Origin: Phallusia fumigata
Taxonomy: Eukaryota; Chordata; Ascidiacea; Phlebobranchia; Ascidiidae
Assembly: GCA_008931825.1 (NCBI GenBank)
Contig: QXVZ01012379.1
Coordinates: forward strand, 1 to 53,927
Reading direction: 5' to 3'
DNA length: 53,927 nucleotides
Below the pieces are notes generated by a model. That model had not been told where the DNA came from. It searched no databases and was given only the letters and a program-made list of their open reading frames with translations. A program made the translations under genes and the position numbers. Shown piece by piece: positions 37,101 through 47,315 of this stretch (positions within the stretch are counted from its first letter, which is position 1; the number at the start of each line of letters is the position of its first letter).

Positions 37101-39336
37101 CAATCTCAATGTCAAAAGCATGAACTAAACCCCACAGTTACACTAACCAATAGTTTGACCTGCAGTGACCTTTGGTCAGGCCGTAGTAAACTACAAACTC
37201 TAAACGACCCTTTAAAAATTGGTGGGAAAACAAAAAGTAAAGATTTCCACATATATTCTAAAAAATCATTTTTTACATGATGCCAATTACAATCTCATTG
37301 TAAACAGCACAATTTAAACCCCACAGCCCCACAACCAATAGTTTGACCTACAGTGACCTTTAGCCGAGCCGCAACAAACTCCTAACGAATCTCTTCAGCG
37401 CGGTTTCGGTAATGCGCTATAAATTCAACAACAACAACAACATTACGCTTCTTGACCAACTAACCATGCGCTTACGTGCTTTTGTACAACAGAGTAGAAA
37501 GCAAAGTTATTGTAATGTATCACCTTTACAACGTTATCTAGCAGACGCATTTCTTTACGCTACGCATTCACCTAAACCAGTGATGTAATATAAACAGCTG
37601 AGCTTCGTCATTCATAAAACAAGACAATTAAAATGAAACGCCAGCCTGGCCACACCCCATGAACGCCCGTTTATGTGTGAAGTAGCAGACTTTGACCAAC
37701 CACAAAATCGTCAATCACTCCCTCGCGTCAGGGGGGGGGGGGTTTGGGGCAAAACAGCCAGCTGTTATACATGTATTTGTGGCTGCGAGGGTAAATACTT
37801 AACCGATCAGGCTAAAATTTTAAAAAACGTATAAGAAGCACCCTACATATCTACGTCCTAATTTTCAATACATTTGGATTAGTATATCTGAAGTAAAGGG
37901 CATGTAAACAAAAAACTAAATATTTGGGGTTAAAAAGGTAAAAAAATTGGTGAATCCAAATAAAAGTCACAAAATACATTACAATACATTGCACTGTACC
38001 AGCTATCAAAATAGAAAACTTCTAGGTAACTTACTTTGGTAAATATTGCTGTTTTAAAAATTTTACATTTTGGGGGCCTGTGGGTGAACCGATGGGTGAA
38101 TTGGGATAAAAAGGGGACAGTGCACAACTTCAGATAAACATGTATCATGTGTGAAAATTTGAAGAAATTTGGACGACTCTTTCATGGCTAAAACGTGGGA
38201 ACAAACTCGCGTTAGACAGAAAAAAAGAAAAAACAGAGTAAAAACAAAATAGCCTGTCTAACAGTTTATTGTTACAAAACTGAATAATAATAAATCCTTT
38301 GTTGCATTTTTTCGTAAGACTTGTTAGTTACAGCGCAGTTCAAAAGATTGTGTATTACTTGGTGAAAAAACATGATTTGTGCCTTTGAACAAACATCGTT
38401 TTAGGTGATGACAGTTATCAATTAGACCCGGACACTATCGTTGGTGTTCCAGAACATCATTTTTTGTGTGCAGTAAAGTTCGGTTTTGGCTGAATCGCAA
38501 CATACTATTCGGCCGAAACCGAAATTCGTCAAAATTGCTGATTGGGCCGAATAAATTCGTGTGAAAAAATATGTTCGTGATTACAAAGGTGAAAAATGGG
38601 TAAATCTTACCGAAGTCAAATATTTCTTTTCAATACTTGCACAAACTATCAAACTAATAAACTTCTAAATGACCACTTTTTTAAATAATGCTGTTTTTCA
38701 CTTTTATGTTTTGAGACCCTGTGGGTTAACCGACTGATTAATTCAAAACTTACAGTGCAAAAATATAAACAACTTTTACCAAACTGAGAAACAAACTGGT
38801 GCTAAACAGAAAAATGAAAAAACAGAGTGAAAAAATATGTGTCCCATTTATGGAAGGTGACCTATAATAATGCAAAGAAGAAATGACTAAAAAATCATCT
38901 ATACTTTTTCCATGACTTTTAAATATACACCTAATTTTTGTCACCTTACAAGGCCTTTGGAAGTATGATAAATTTGGAATTGCACTTTCTTGACCATAAA
39001 AAAAAAATACACGTCCCATCCACCAAAATGACCATATCTACAAGCTTGTAAAACTTCAATGACAATCGTATGATTATAGGATATACGATTGTGATTCTAA
39101 AATGTTCATTGAAACCCATTAGGCCTTTATACAAATTGATTTAAAATACAACGCACATACCCAAAATTTGAAACAAACTTACCCCCAATAGTGGATTCTT
39201 GATATTCATGAAATTGACCCTTCACAAATCTTAAAACCAGGCTACTTTTTCCAACAGCTGACTCTCCCAGTAAAACCAGTTTAAATTGGCAAATTTTTCC
39301 TTGTGCAGCATTGCTAGTTGCACGTTGTGCTGCCAT
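25158..39336 (-). CDS. RAB5: Ras-related small GTPase Rab5
   Basis: Five minus-strand exons join in frame to 210 residues (human Rab5 paralogues about 215): 39336-39183, 32247-32096, 26298-26176, 25830-25737 and 25267-25158 (TGA). All introns are GT-AG. Rab5 is the early-endosome GTPase that drives endosome fusion and endocytic traffic. Nucleotide-binding motifs are intact: P-loop GESAVGKSS, switch [32 protein letters not shown] and ETSAK. The [13 protein letters not shown] start and the [15 protein letters not shown] helix are specific to Rab5. The end GCCSSH gives two cysteines for geranylgeranylation, with one more residue after them than vertebrate CCSN. It cannot be assigned to Rab5A, B or C and is probably the single ancestral gene. 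Intron 1 (about 6.9 kb) and intron 2 (about 5.8 kb) are packed with transposons. Confidence 0.97.
26000..26090 (+). repeat. R1 end fragment in RAB5 intron 3
   Basis: The block 'agagtaaaaacaatatacttcccttatcaggaaagaggatccataac' matches the end block of other R1 copies (20040-20095, 31440-31490, 36110-36160). No other R1 blocks are nearby. Confidence 0.45.
26664..27653. mobile_element. Non-autonomous hAT element (990 bp) in RAB5 intron 2
   Basis: The left end 'tagggttggcaagcc' and right end '..aaatacccaaccctta'-type terminus (actual end acccaaccc-ta) are inverted. Flanking 8-bp duplications are identical, aaaaaaat at 26656-26663 and 27654-27661, although this low-complexity target is weaker proof. 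Near the right end are palindromic 'ttgaccggtcaa' motifs and short 'atttgacat' repeats, like transposase-binding subterminal repeats. A truncated copy of the right end is at 11836-11905. No transposase is encoded. Confidence 0.75.
28072..28942. mobile_element. Non-autonomous hAT element (871 bp) inserted in R1
   Basis: The left end 'tagggatggcccgatag' and right end 'tatcgggccaaccctta'-like terminus (actual final bases ccaaccc-ta) are inverted. Perfect 8-bp target duplications gttagaat flank it (28064-28071, 28943-28950). The interrupted host sequence 'tttctgttag...gaacacatg..gtcccca' is the R1 'tttctgctagcataaacatatgggtcccca' block, confirming the insertion point. Many 'gtatcgg' repeats lie near both ends. 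The inner part (about 28330-28785) is shared with 36630-38530. No transposase ORF is seen. Confidence 0.9.
30421..31275. mobile_element. Non-autonomous hAT element (855 bp) inserted in R1
   Basis: The left end 'cataggcgccgagta' and right end 'aaactcggtgcctatg' are inverted. Perfect 8-bp target duplications ttgtcaat flank it (30413-30420, 31276-31283). Subterminal 'gccaccttgcattttt' occurs at both ends, at about 30487 and 31242. It has a GC-rich left end and no transposase. Confidence 0.9.
32430..32660 (+). repeat. R1 fragment in RAB5 intron 1
   Basis: It carries the blocks 'ggtatgtgttcattacctgcattacattgggtcc' and 'tcaaattgtttctgcaagcataaacatatgggtccctac', in R1 order. It is flanked by unrelated sequence. 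Confidence 0.6.
33415..34250 (+). repeat. R1 copy in RAB5 intron 1
   Basis: It carries 'taccacctcaaaatgatgttttccacatg', 'cattacattcagtccctaattccctt' and 'agcataaagatatgggtccccacacacatgc'. Later blocks follow: 'aacttctaggtaacttactttg' and 'gtgggtgaacagatgggtgaattggggtaa'. Its start is lost at a 'gttgcgccactg' transposon terminus. Confidence 0.6.
34497..36160 (+). repeat. R1 copy in RAB5 intron 1, near full length
   Basis: It starts 'ctagagaggtggtgttctccatatt' and ends at 'caaaaacaatgtgtccctttcgtggatggggaccc'. Inside, the 'gtaacttac..gtgggtgaaccgatgggtgaat..accatctatcatgtgtgaaaatt' module of about 300 bp is repeated in tandem (35520-35770 and 35820-36060). A 13-G run sits at 34680-34692 at the R1 'cataaacatatgggtcccc' position. 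Confidence 0.65.
36400..38560 (+). repeat. hAT-derived repeat interrupted by an R1 insertion
   Basis: Sequence at 36630-36783 and then 38250-38530 is collinear with 28330-28785 inside the hAT element at 28072-28942, for example 'acaaacatcgttttrggt..gatgac' and 'ttcggccgaaaccgaa'. The collinearity is broken by 36784-38243. The outer ends are decayed, so limits are approximate. Confidence 0.55.
36784..38243 (+). repeat. R1 copy (~1.46 kb) inserted in hAT-derived sequence
   Basis: It begins 'ctagagaggtggcgttctcc' and ends 'cagagtaaaa'. The 6-bp string acaaaa occurs on both sides (36778-36783 and 38244-38249), a possible target duplication. The same host sequence without the insert exists at 28480-28510. 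Includes a 12-G run at 37731-37742. Confidence 0.6.
38570..38880 (+). repeat. R1 end fragment in RAB5 intron 1
   Basis: It carries the blocks 'aaaaatgggtaaatctt', 'aaactaataaacttctaaatgacc' and the end block 'acagagtgaaaaaatatgtgtcccatttatggaaggtgacc'. It is more diverged than the neighbouring copies. Confidence 0.5.
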
Positions 39337-42159
39337 TTTAGTTTTTGTAGAGCTTAAAAGTTTCTAGTGTGCTCCAGGTGAAGTGCACAGTTGTTTTTTC
39401 AATTACAGCCTAACAACAAAACAAAAAACAATGCATTTCTTTATTACTTTTACTTTCATTTAGGCCCCTTAACTCATCATATAACTTGTTTGATTTATTA
39501 TAAGAGTCATTGATTACCATAAACTAAATAAACAAAATGACACAACACTATGGCCTAACATAGAAACGTTTGGTGGCCTCTTCGGATCAACTGCTATCAA
39601 CTACGGTTAAACACAGCAATCGTTCACCCCAATGACATAACTGTTAAAATTTCACAAAGTTGAGACATTGTTTTATAATTTAACCTATTTTAGGAGGATA
39701 GCAGGCTCACTGTTAAGGCTATGGGGCCAAACACAGAAATTGGTACACCACAACGGCGTGTTCTATTAACCGAATTTTTATCCAAATCAGACATTGCTTC
39801 AATAATTTGGCCTATTTTGGTGGGATATTGTGATTGGAGTTAAGGGTAAAACTTACCCTACGACCCAGTTTACCGCTGTAAAAGTTTTATCTATATCCAA
39901 AAATAATATTTCATGTCCACATTCATCAATCAGAAAACAGACCATTGCAACATAATAAACGTTACACCTCTGTGCTCGTATTATGTTTCATCATGATGAA
40001 CATGCAGCTGATAATTAGTTAAAAAAAAGGAAAGAAATGGCATTATATTGGTGCTGCTGTGTCTTTGAATGACAGGTCTAATACAAACCGCTGGTCTGTG
40101 TTTGTCGTAAAACATGTCAATGTTGTAACATGTAGATTAAAAAAAGCACAGCAACACATGCTTCTAACCTTACACACCCATAACCCAAAAAGCATCATGC
40201 AACAAACATGACAATTGGCTGTTACGTCAAACACACAGTATTAATTGTTGCTAGTCGGCCGAGTGATTATGATGTTACAGTGTTGTAAAACACAATGAAG
40301 ATAAGCATATATTTAACAGTAAGTAGTTGTCATGAATACACATTTAAATGCAACATGGAATAGTGTACAAATAGACAAAGCAGAAAAATACATATTAGTT
40401 GATAAAAAGGTGCAATTATTATTCGAAATCAGCAAAGATCCAGTTTATCTAAAGTTTGGGCAAAAAAAAGATTTAAAATCATTCTTTCCTCTAATTTCAT
40501 CATAAACAAAGATCCAGATCAACTAATGTTTTATGTGTACTATATATAGATCTAACCTATACTGAACGTGTCTTCTACATTGTAGCAAACATTTTGAGAT
40601 TACAGATCCACAAATAATTGATAATTGTAGTTGGGCATAACAAAATCCTGACAGCCCTGAATAAACACTCCTTTTGTATAAAGTAGCAGGTGTGCCACTT
40701 GGGTCAAAAACTTGTCAATAACTGCCTGCACTTTGTGTGAGTTTTAAGTTGGGGCAGAACTGTCATTTAAACATCTATTTGGGCTGTAAGACCAGTAACG
40801 TCCGAAAACCACAAATTGCTACAAACAGAACAAAAACCCAAGGTAAGGTGGTGACGCCAATCAGCTGAGCATATAATGCAGCTACTGAATTTTTAGGTTT
40901 AGAGCCGATAAAGTGCACACTGCACAATGATGCTTTTTTAATGTTTTTAAAATGTTTATAATCTGCATGAGTTTACCCACTTACTCATCAATGAGGAATG
41001 CAGTAAATTTTGTGATTTTGGGAGTTTAAAATACTTTAGGGGTGTGTGCACAATTTTTAAAGGAGTGTTCAATATTTGTAACTTAGCGGTTTCCAAAAAA
41101 TGAATAAGAGATACAAGCCACTACCTGTGTGTAAAACATTTTTTCGTTTTGATAAACACGGTTGTCATGAACATGACATCAGTGTTTGTACAAAAAGGCC
41201 CATTAAACATAGTTCATTTTAATAAATTCCAACAGGAAAAAAAACACAAAGGGCGCTAACAAACACAAAACAGCAGCATGTCACACAACATTTTTTCACT
41301 TCGAAGCGCAATTACAACAAAACACAATCTATGATCAAGCTGTATTTGCTGATTGTTCTTAATTTCAGCTGTTACGCAATACGTCGCTAGTTCTAAATTT
41401 GGTATTCAACTAACGTTTACTGTACTTTAGGTCAAGTTAGTAATGCAAACTACACTTGCAGTAACAAACCGAAAAAACATTTTTTTAGACCAAAGTCGGA
41501 ATGGTTTGGTGCTTTGCTTTTATAAAAAGATGAAATGCACAATATTGCCTGTTAAGGTTAACATTGCTGCAATTTCCAACACAAAAAAACGTCACGACTA
41601 GGCCAAAGGTAGCGCTAAAGCGTTACAATTATTGCGCATTGGGAATACATTTAGCTAACAAAAAGTTTGGTTTGAAAAAGATAAAGACGTTTTTGTAAGC
41701 AATGTATCGGGTTTTATGAGCGTCCTTGGAGAACAAAATATTTTTTTGTTCAAAAAAAGAGGACGTGAAATTGGCCGTGGGTCCTCCCAAATTTCGATAT
41801 GGTACGTTGAATTAGGCTACTCCTGGAAAAAAATCTCTAAGTTCCACATTAAACTAGTTTACTTGGCCCCCCTAAAATTTTGGGCTGGCTACGCTATTGT
41901 GCACAAACTTATGTCTTTGTTTTACTCACGGCCGCCACACAGGCGCCGAATTAAAAAAATGCAATGTGGCAGATGTATGTCACCACACACTCCATTGTGA
42001 CGACACAAACGTGTGCAATGACGGGTCGCAGTATTCCAGAATACGTAACAGAACTTTCTGTAAGAGCATGTTGGGTGGTTATGCATGAGACGCGGATGAG
42101 AATCCAGACAAATAAGCCTATTTACATGGCGCTTTTAAGCGTATTTGATACGCTTAATC

Positions 42160-42858
42160 CAGTGTTTCCCAACTGGTGGTACGCGACAGCATTCCAGGTG
42201 GTACGCGAGCACCTTTTCGTAATTTGCGGATATAGTTCGAATGAAAAAAAATGTAAGTGATCTCAAAATGTTTCTTACTTCATCCCCTAGGTTACTTTGT
42301 AGCACCCAACTGCAGTTGCAGACCATGGTCTATTTCTATTCTAAGTGCAAAAGTACGAGGGCCAACAACCTTTCTCAAAATTATTTAGTCATAAAGATAA
42401 CAAAGGGGGTGTTAATGCGTCTGCAATTGCTCTTATCTGCTGAGAAAGTGGGTTCTGCAGTGGCAGTGCACAGGGAATGTTCCCCAACAAATTTCTGGCT
42501 TAAAATGGTCGGTTCGTCCCCACACTAGCATCTCGCGCGATTCCCTAATTATTGACTTCTGCATTAATGAACATAAAGTCGAAGAGTAGGAACCACCTTG
42601 CATTCCCCCGGACATGATTTCCGGTGCGCAGAAAGCAAAGTTGTGCCCCGTATCGATCGTCTTGTGGAGAACAAGCAAATATAGATCGCCCATTAGTTTG
42701 AACTACGTTTTTAGTTGCTTTTGCATCTGATATTATCCGATTCAGGAAATAAAGTAGTTATCAGATCGAAATTACGTTTTTCTTGTACTAGGTAGTACGC
42801 GTCGAAATTATTTTACCTTCAAGTGGTACGCAACCACAAAAAGGGTAGAGCATCACTG
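42160..42858. mobile_element. hAT-like element (~700 bp), decayed ends
   Basis: The left end 'cagtgtttcccaactggtgg' with 'ggtggtacgcg' is hAT-like. The right end 'caagtggtacgcaaccac...catcactg' carries the same subterminal 'ggtacgc' in inverse arrangement. The terminal inverted repeat is imperfect and no 8-bp duplication is visible (gcttaatc against gtgtagat). No complete transposase was seen. Confidence 0.6.
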
Positions 42859-43105
42859 GTGTAGATAAAAATGATTTTGTCTCGGGTAATTGGTACGTAT
42901 TTGTTGTCAAAACGACGACGATGCCGCTGAAAACCTAATTGTCCCCCACTCAGCCCTAAAGTAAAGTTTAAAGCCAAAGATCAAGTATTAAAAAACTGGG
43001 GTTAGAACAGTGACAATCTATTTCTAGCAACCTTTCAAATTAATACTAAGTTTCGATTTTAATATCGCCTATTCGGAATGGAAGCACAGTCGAATGAATT
43101 TTGGT

Positions 43106-43340
43106 CAATGGTTTCCAACCGGGGAGGACTTCCTTCCCAGGGAGGAATTTTATGAGTTAAGGGGAGGAACTTCCACTTGTAATAGTTATTTATGTTAAGT
43201 GCAGTATTTTTTTAGTCAGACCATTGGTTCCAACTCTTTCCATATATTACTATACATCACTTTTTGTCTAGTAGGGGTGGAATGAAAAGTTTTAAAATAA
43301 ACCAAGGAAAGAATTCATCAAAACAGATTGGGAACCATTG
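43106..43340. mobile_element. Short non-autonomous hAT element (235 bp)
   Basis: The left end 'caatggtttccaacc' is inverted to the right end 'attgggaaccattg'. The flanks attttggt (43098-43105) and atttagct (43341-43348) agree at six of eight positions, consistent with an old 8-bp duplication. There is no coding capacity. Confidence 0.7.
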
Positions 43341-45594
43341 ATTTAGCTAAATATCTGTATTCGCAAATACTTCTTTTCCGATTTTTTGAATAAGATGGTT
43401 TAAAAAGCATGTGCTGTTTGCTTTAATCCTTGGTGTCCCCTGCACGGCCCGGAGATAATTGTTTTAAATGCTAGAACAGTCGTGCGCATGAGGGTCTGGC
43501 GTGCAGTGTCAAATTTAGTAATAAACCATAGCTTAGGGCCTAACAATCTATACATGTCTCAACCAATTGAACATTTATTTTTTGTCTAAAAATGTCTAAA
43601 ATTAAAAACTGATGTACTCTAACATGTGTATTGACAAAAAGTACAAGGTAAAATGTTTTTATTTTATTTAAAGACATGCATATTCCCAAACTTTAGTAGC
43701 TGGCGTAATTTAAAGAGGGCGATTTCAGAAATTTTTATGTAGCTTTGAGCCTCACCGAGACGAAATCCAGCACTGCAGGCGTGCAAAATTTTTTTCTCGT
43801 CTATATTGCGGAATACCATTTTCACTAGTTCAGATTGCGTTCTTCCTTACGTAACAGACAGGGGTGGCGCTCGAGAGATATCAGGAGCATCAAAAGGAGG
43901 GAACTTACATTTTGATTGAAAAACTTCGAATACTGCTGGTGTCCATTCGCATTTCAAAAAACTATGATTTGAAGTTGGTCATTAGCACATACGTGGTACA
44001 AAACAAATGATACGAAAATAACTGTGCTACATTAAAACGGCAATTATGTTTGTAATTTACATGTAATTACAATTCCCAATTCCCGCAAAGTTGTGTTCAA
44101 TCTACCACAAAAACCTATTTAGAATGGCAATGATTGTAACAATATGTTTGTTCATTTCTGTTTTTGTTCTATCAACGCCGCCAACGATATCAGACTGCAA
44201 CAGTTGTATAATACTTGACCCACCAAAAATTAGTATCGAACAAAAAGCTTATTACTCTTTAGGGCACAATTTTCACACCAAACTAACTGTCACTCCATAC
44301 CAAAATGTTTAACAGCTGGCCCGAACCTGTCCAAACCATTTGCGATCGCTTGTCTATAGCATGGGTTTTCTTTCGACATTCGTTGACTAAAATTTAGTGT
44401 TGTCAACAGCTACACAGGGTTACATGAGAAAAATGGTAAATAGGTTTATGAATGTAGTTTTGCATTAAAACAATGTACTTTTTACTTGGTCTAAATTGCT
44501 AGTAAATAAATGTTTGCAAAATATTGTTGTTGATTTAAATAACCAGCAGTCGCTTTGCGAAATGAACATTCCCCAAGGCAGTCGACGCACATCAAATGTT
44601 TTAAAACTTTCAGCCGGCGAATACATTTTCTGCACCTGCTCATGGTCTAAGTGGCGCTTATCAGTGGTTGCGGCGACAGTTACGCCAATAACAGTGAAGT
44701 CTCTAATGGCCCATTATAGTGCATCGCGGGAGAAGTGACATTTTTTTTACATTGTCAAGTCACAATTGCGCATGTGCAAGTGTCAAAAGGCCGCACTTCT
44801 ACGGAAACTTTCTTGTTTTTAAAATTCTCAAAGGCAACAGTAATTGAACGGAATTTAAATTTGAACCCTCGAGGCATCTTTGTATTGTAAACCACAAGCA
44901 GTTAATGTATAAACCCATGTAAGGCGCTTAAACAGATTAAAAGACACATGGCAACTCCTACTATCAGTGGCCATAAAGAGATTAGTGACGCTGCTTGAGG
45001 ACGAACATAGATTCATACAACAGTTTATGTCAATCACCTTTCATCAAAACTGCTGACCAACATCGAATGAAAAAATAGAATCATAATTTACCTCAGCGCG
45101 ATATCCAATTGTAGTGAAAGACAGTCTTTCAATAAACGTCGCAAAAAATACGGTTCTTATTTGTGTGTGGTTAAACCATACAGTGTAGTGTAGAACAATG
45201 TCAAGGATTTAAACTTTCGTCCGCGTTTCAGAATGCGGATGTTAAGACTAATTGGCGGGCACCTGCTTAACTTGATGACTTAATGACCATGTACAAAATG
45301 GTAAGATCGAAGTAATGGAAAGACGACTTGAGGACATTCAGCCGTGTTGCGTGAGAACGCGCGGCAATTTGTGCTTTCACAAAGAGGAACATTTTTACGG
45401 TGACCGCATTGTGACTGCAGGTCAAAAAATTATACAGTCAAAGTCTCTACGAAGCGCGTCCAAACAAAAGTTTCAACAATGACACACGATCGGCAATACC
45501 TATCGCACGATATTCTGCTCTCTATCATACAAAATTCATCTGTGAAGATTCTGGACGGTGCGCAATATGCCGGGCGACGACAGTTATCTAAGTT

Positions 45595-47315
45595 TTAGGA
45601 AAGTTTTGGTTTGATGTCGTTGATTATTGGCATGCCTGACACTTCCTTGTCACTTTCGTGTTTGCTGGTTGCCAAAGATACACCCATATCATCGTTTACA
45701 GTGTGGGCTTTGACGTGTTTGCTCAAGTGATCACTGCGTTGAAAGCGTTTGTTGCATACTGGACAAGCAAATCTCTTTTCACCTGCATTGAATAAACACA
45801 AGCTTTACATCTTCGCAAGAAATATTCAACTCTAATAAAATGCGTCTTACCTGTATGCCAACGCAAATGTGCCTTTAAGTGGGAGGTTTTGTTGTAAACC
45901 TTGCCGCATCCGGGAATATGACAGCTATGTACCTTCGGTTTAAACGCGGCAGCTGTAGGGCCAATCCTTTCCGCTTCTTGACAGTTTGGGCAATTGCAGT
46001 TTGATCTAATAATATGTGCCATTCGGATTAGATAGTCAGTGTTTTTTTATGGGGAGCGCACATTTTTACCTTCCTGGATATCTTCTGGAATTTCTGTTTG
46101 AATTAGCTATTGGAGACGGACTAATCATCGATGTGATGGTTGCATTTGACTCGTTGTAAGGTGAAGATGGTATCACAGGCTTGAAAGAGTCGTATGGAGA
46201 ATGTGGCTGAGCTGCAAATAAATTCTGTTAGAAGTTCACTGCGACAAAGCTACTTTAGCAATGTATACGTGTACCTGCTGATGAAAGCAGAGCTGGATTA
46301 GATCCCAGGGGAGGCAGCGTCGAGGGAAAAGCATGGTGATAGTCTGTAGAATATGCAGCCGCCATCTAAAGTCATTTTACCACAATAAACAAATAGTAGG
46401 TGATAAAAGTTAATAAACCCCCCTACAGCAGTACTACAAACCTGACTATGATGATGCTGCAGACTCTGCATTTCAAGCCACGTGTTTGTTGAGTGGAGGG
46501 CTGCTTCCCATGGAGACGGATGATAAGGGGAGCTGATTGTCGCTGGTTGTAAAGAACTGTTTCCACCCCCGAGACTAAGGCCAGATGTGGCACCATGTTG
46601 CTCACCCGCAATTAATGATTTGCTGTACCATGGATCGTAACTGAAATTATAAGTTAGGTTATACGAAATCATCTCGTATCGTTCATTTGTGTACTGTACC
46701 TGCTGGAAGAGGTACGGGAAACCGAGCTGGACAAAACTTTCGGCATACATGATGGTGTGGTAATTTGAGAGTACATCATGACAGTAGGTGATGATGGAGG
46801 TGGCGTTGCGTGATAAGGTGACGAAGTAGTGGAACAAGAACTTTCTGTTGGAGATACAGCATCTTAACAAAAAAACATATCCATAGGTTAATGTGTAAAA
46901 GACAAAAACAACACTTTGCTTATTGACTAGCTATGTATAGCTACCACTTTAATGTTTTTTAATTCAGACAAAAACATAAGGTATACAAGGTTTATTTACA
47001 CACAGTATACCTGGATTGTTTGGGATGTCAACAGGAGACAGCGAATCCGTTGCTGTAAAAAGCGTACAATTGTAAGCAAGAAACATCCCATTGCGGTCGA
47101 TACAAAACAAATTGCTTACCGACAGAAGGCACATGCTCAACTTTGCCAACAAAAGCATTAACGTGGTGATGATGAGAAAGAAGAGAAGCGCCAACTCCTA
47201 AACATAATCTGTTACAATCGGAAAAAAAACACAGAAAAACAATAAACTTGCCTAGGGTTGGTCCTGGGACTGATGACGAAGACCCCTGAAGTATTGAAGC
47301 TGTGGGAGCACTCAT
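45595..47315 (-). CDS. Sp6-9 class (Sp8-like) zinc-finger transcription factor lacking finger 2
   Basis: Nine minus-strand exons join in frame to 373 residues: 47315-47252, 47197-47120, 47052-47011, 46862-46700, 46640-46442, 46365-46275, 46211-46070, 46005-45851 and 45782-45595 (stop). Intron 1 uses a GC donor (CTAG|GCAAGT); the others are GT-AG. The N-terminal half is Ser/Pro/His-rich, with YDPWYSKS and NTWLEMQ typical of Sp6-9. The Buttonhead box is [17 protein letters not shown]. Finger 1 is [20 protein letters not shown]..., with H-x3-H RWH completed. Finger 3 is [20 protein letters not shown]..., with the short C-x2-C. The usual middle finger (C-x4-C, ending RSDELQRH) is absent: finger 1's HTG joins directly to EKRF across a 68-bp phase-1 intron. 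Sp factors bind GC and GT boxes in the nucleus; Sp8-type genes pattern limbs and brain in vertebrates. Loss of finger 2 should alter DNA binding. The start codon is the most uncertain part. Confidence 0.92.
45783..45850 (-). other. 68-bp intron replacing the finger 2 position of the Sp gene
   Basis: The donor is 'cag|gtaagacg' and the acceptor 'caatgcag|gtgaaa'. It lies at phase 1 inside the glycine of the TGE inter-finger linker. The intron is AT-rich, and no frame within it encodes a C2H2 finger. It is too short to hide the roughly 28-30 missing residues as an exon. Confidence 0.85.

Larger units (their letters stand above)
39337..45594. other. Gene-free interval between RAB5 and the Sp gene
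   Basis: This 6.2-kb stretch holds the RAB5 promoter side and the 3' flank of the Sp gene. No conserved exon was recognised on either strand; the longest frames lie in or near repeats. Around 41800-41960 the 'ggcccccctaaaattttgggctggctacgc' type sequence looks transposon-derived. Two hAT-like elements are listed separately. A Tcf/Lef-like 'atcaaaag' near 43887 is noted, but one short match proves nothing. Confidence 0.4.

Noticed and set aside
44091-44312. 73-codon ORF with a hydrophobic start
   Set aside because: It resembles a signal peptide only superficially, with no supporting splice sites, repeats of the frame or recognisable family.
46298-46870. 190-codon continuous minus-strand ORF in the Sp gene
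   Set aside because: Only its middle part (46640-46442) is in the coding frame. The ends run through introns with consensus splice sites, and a different frame is used in the upstream exon.
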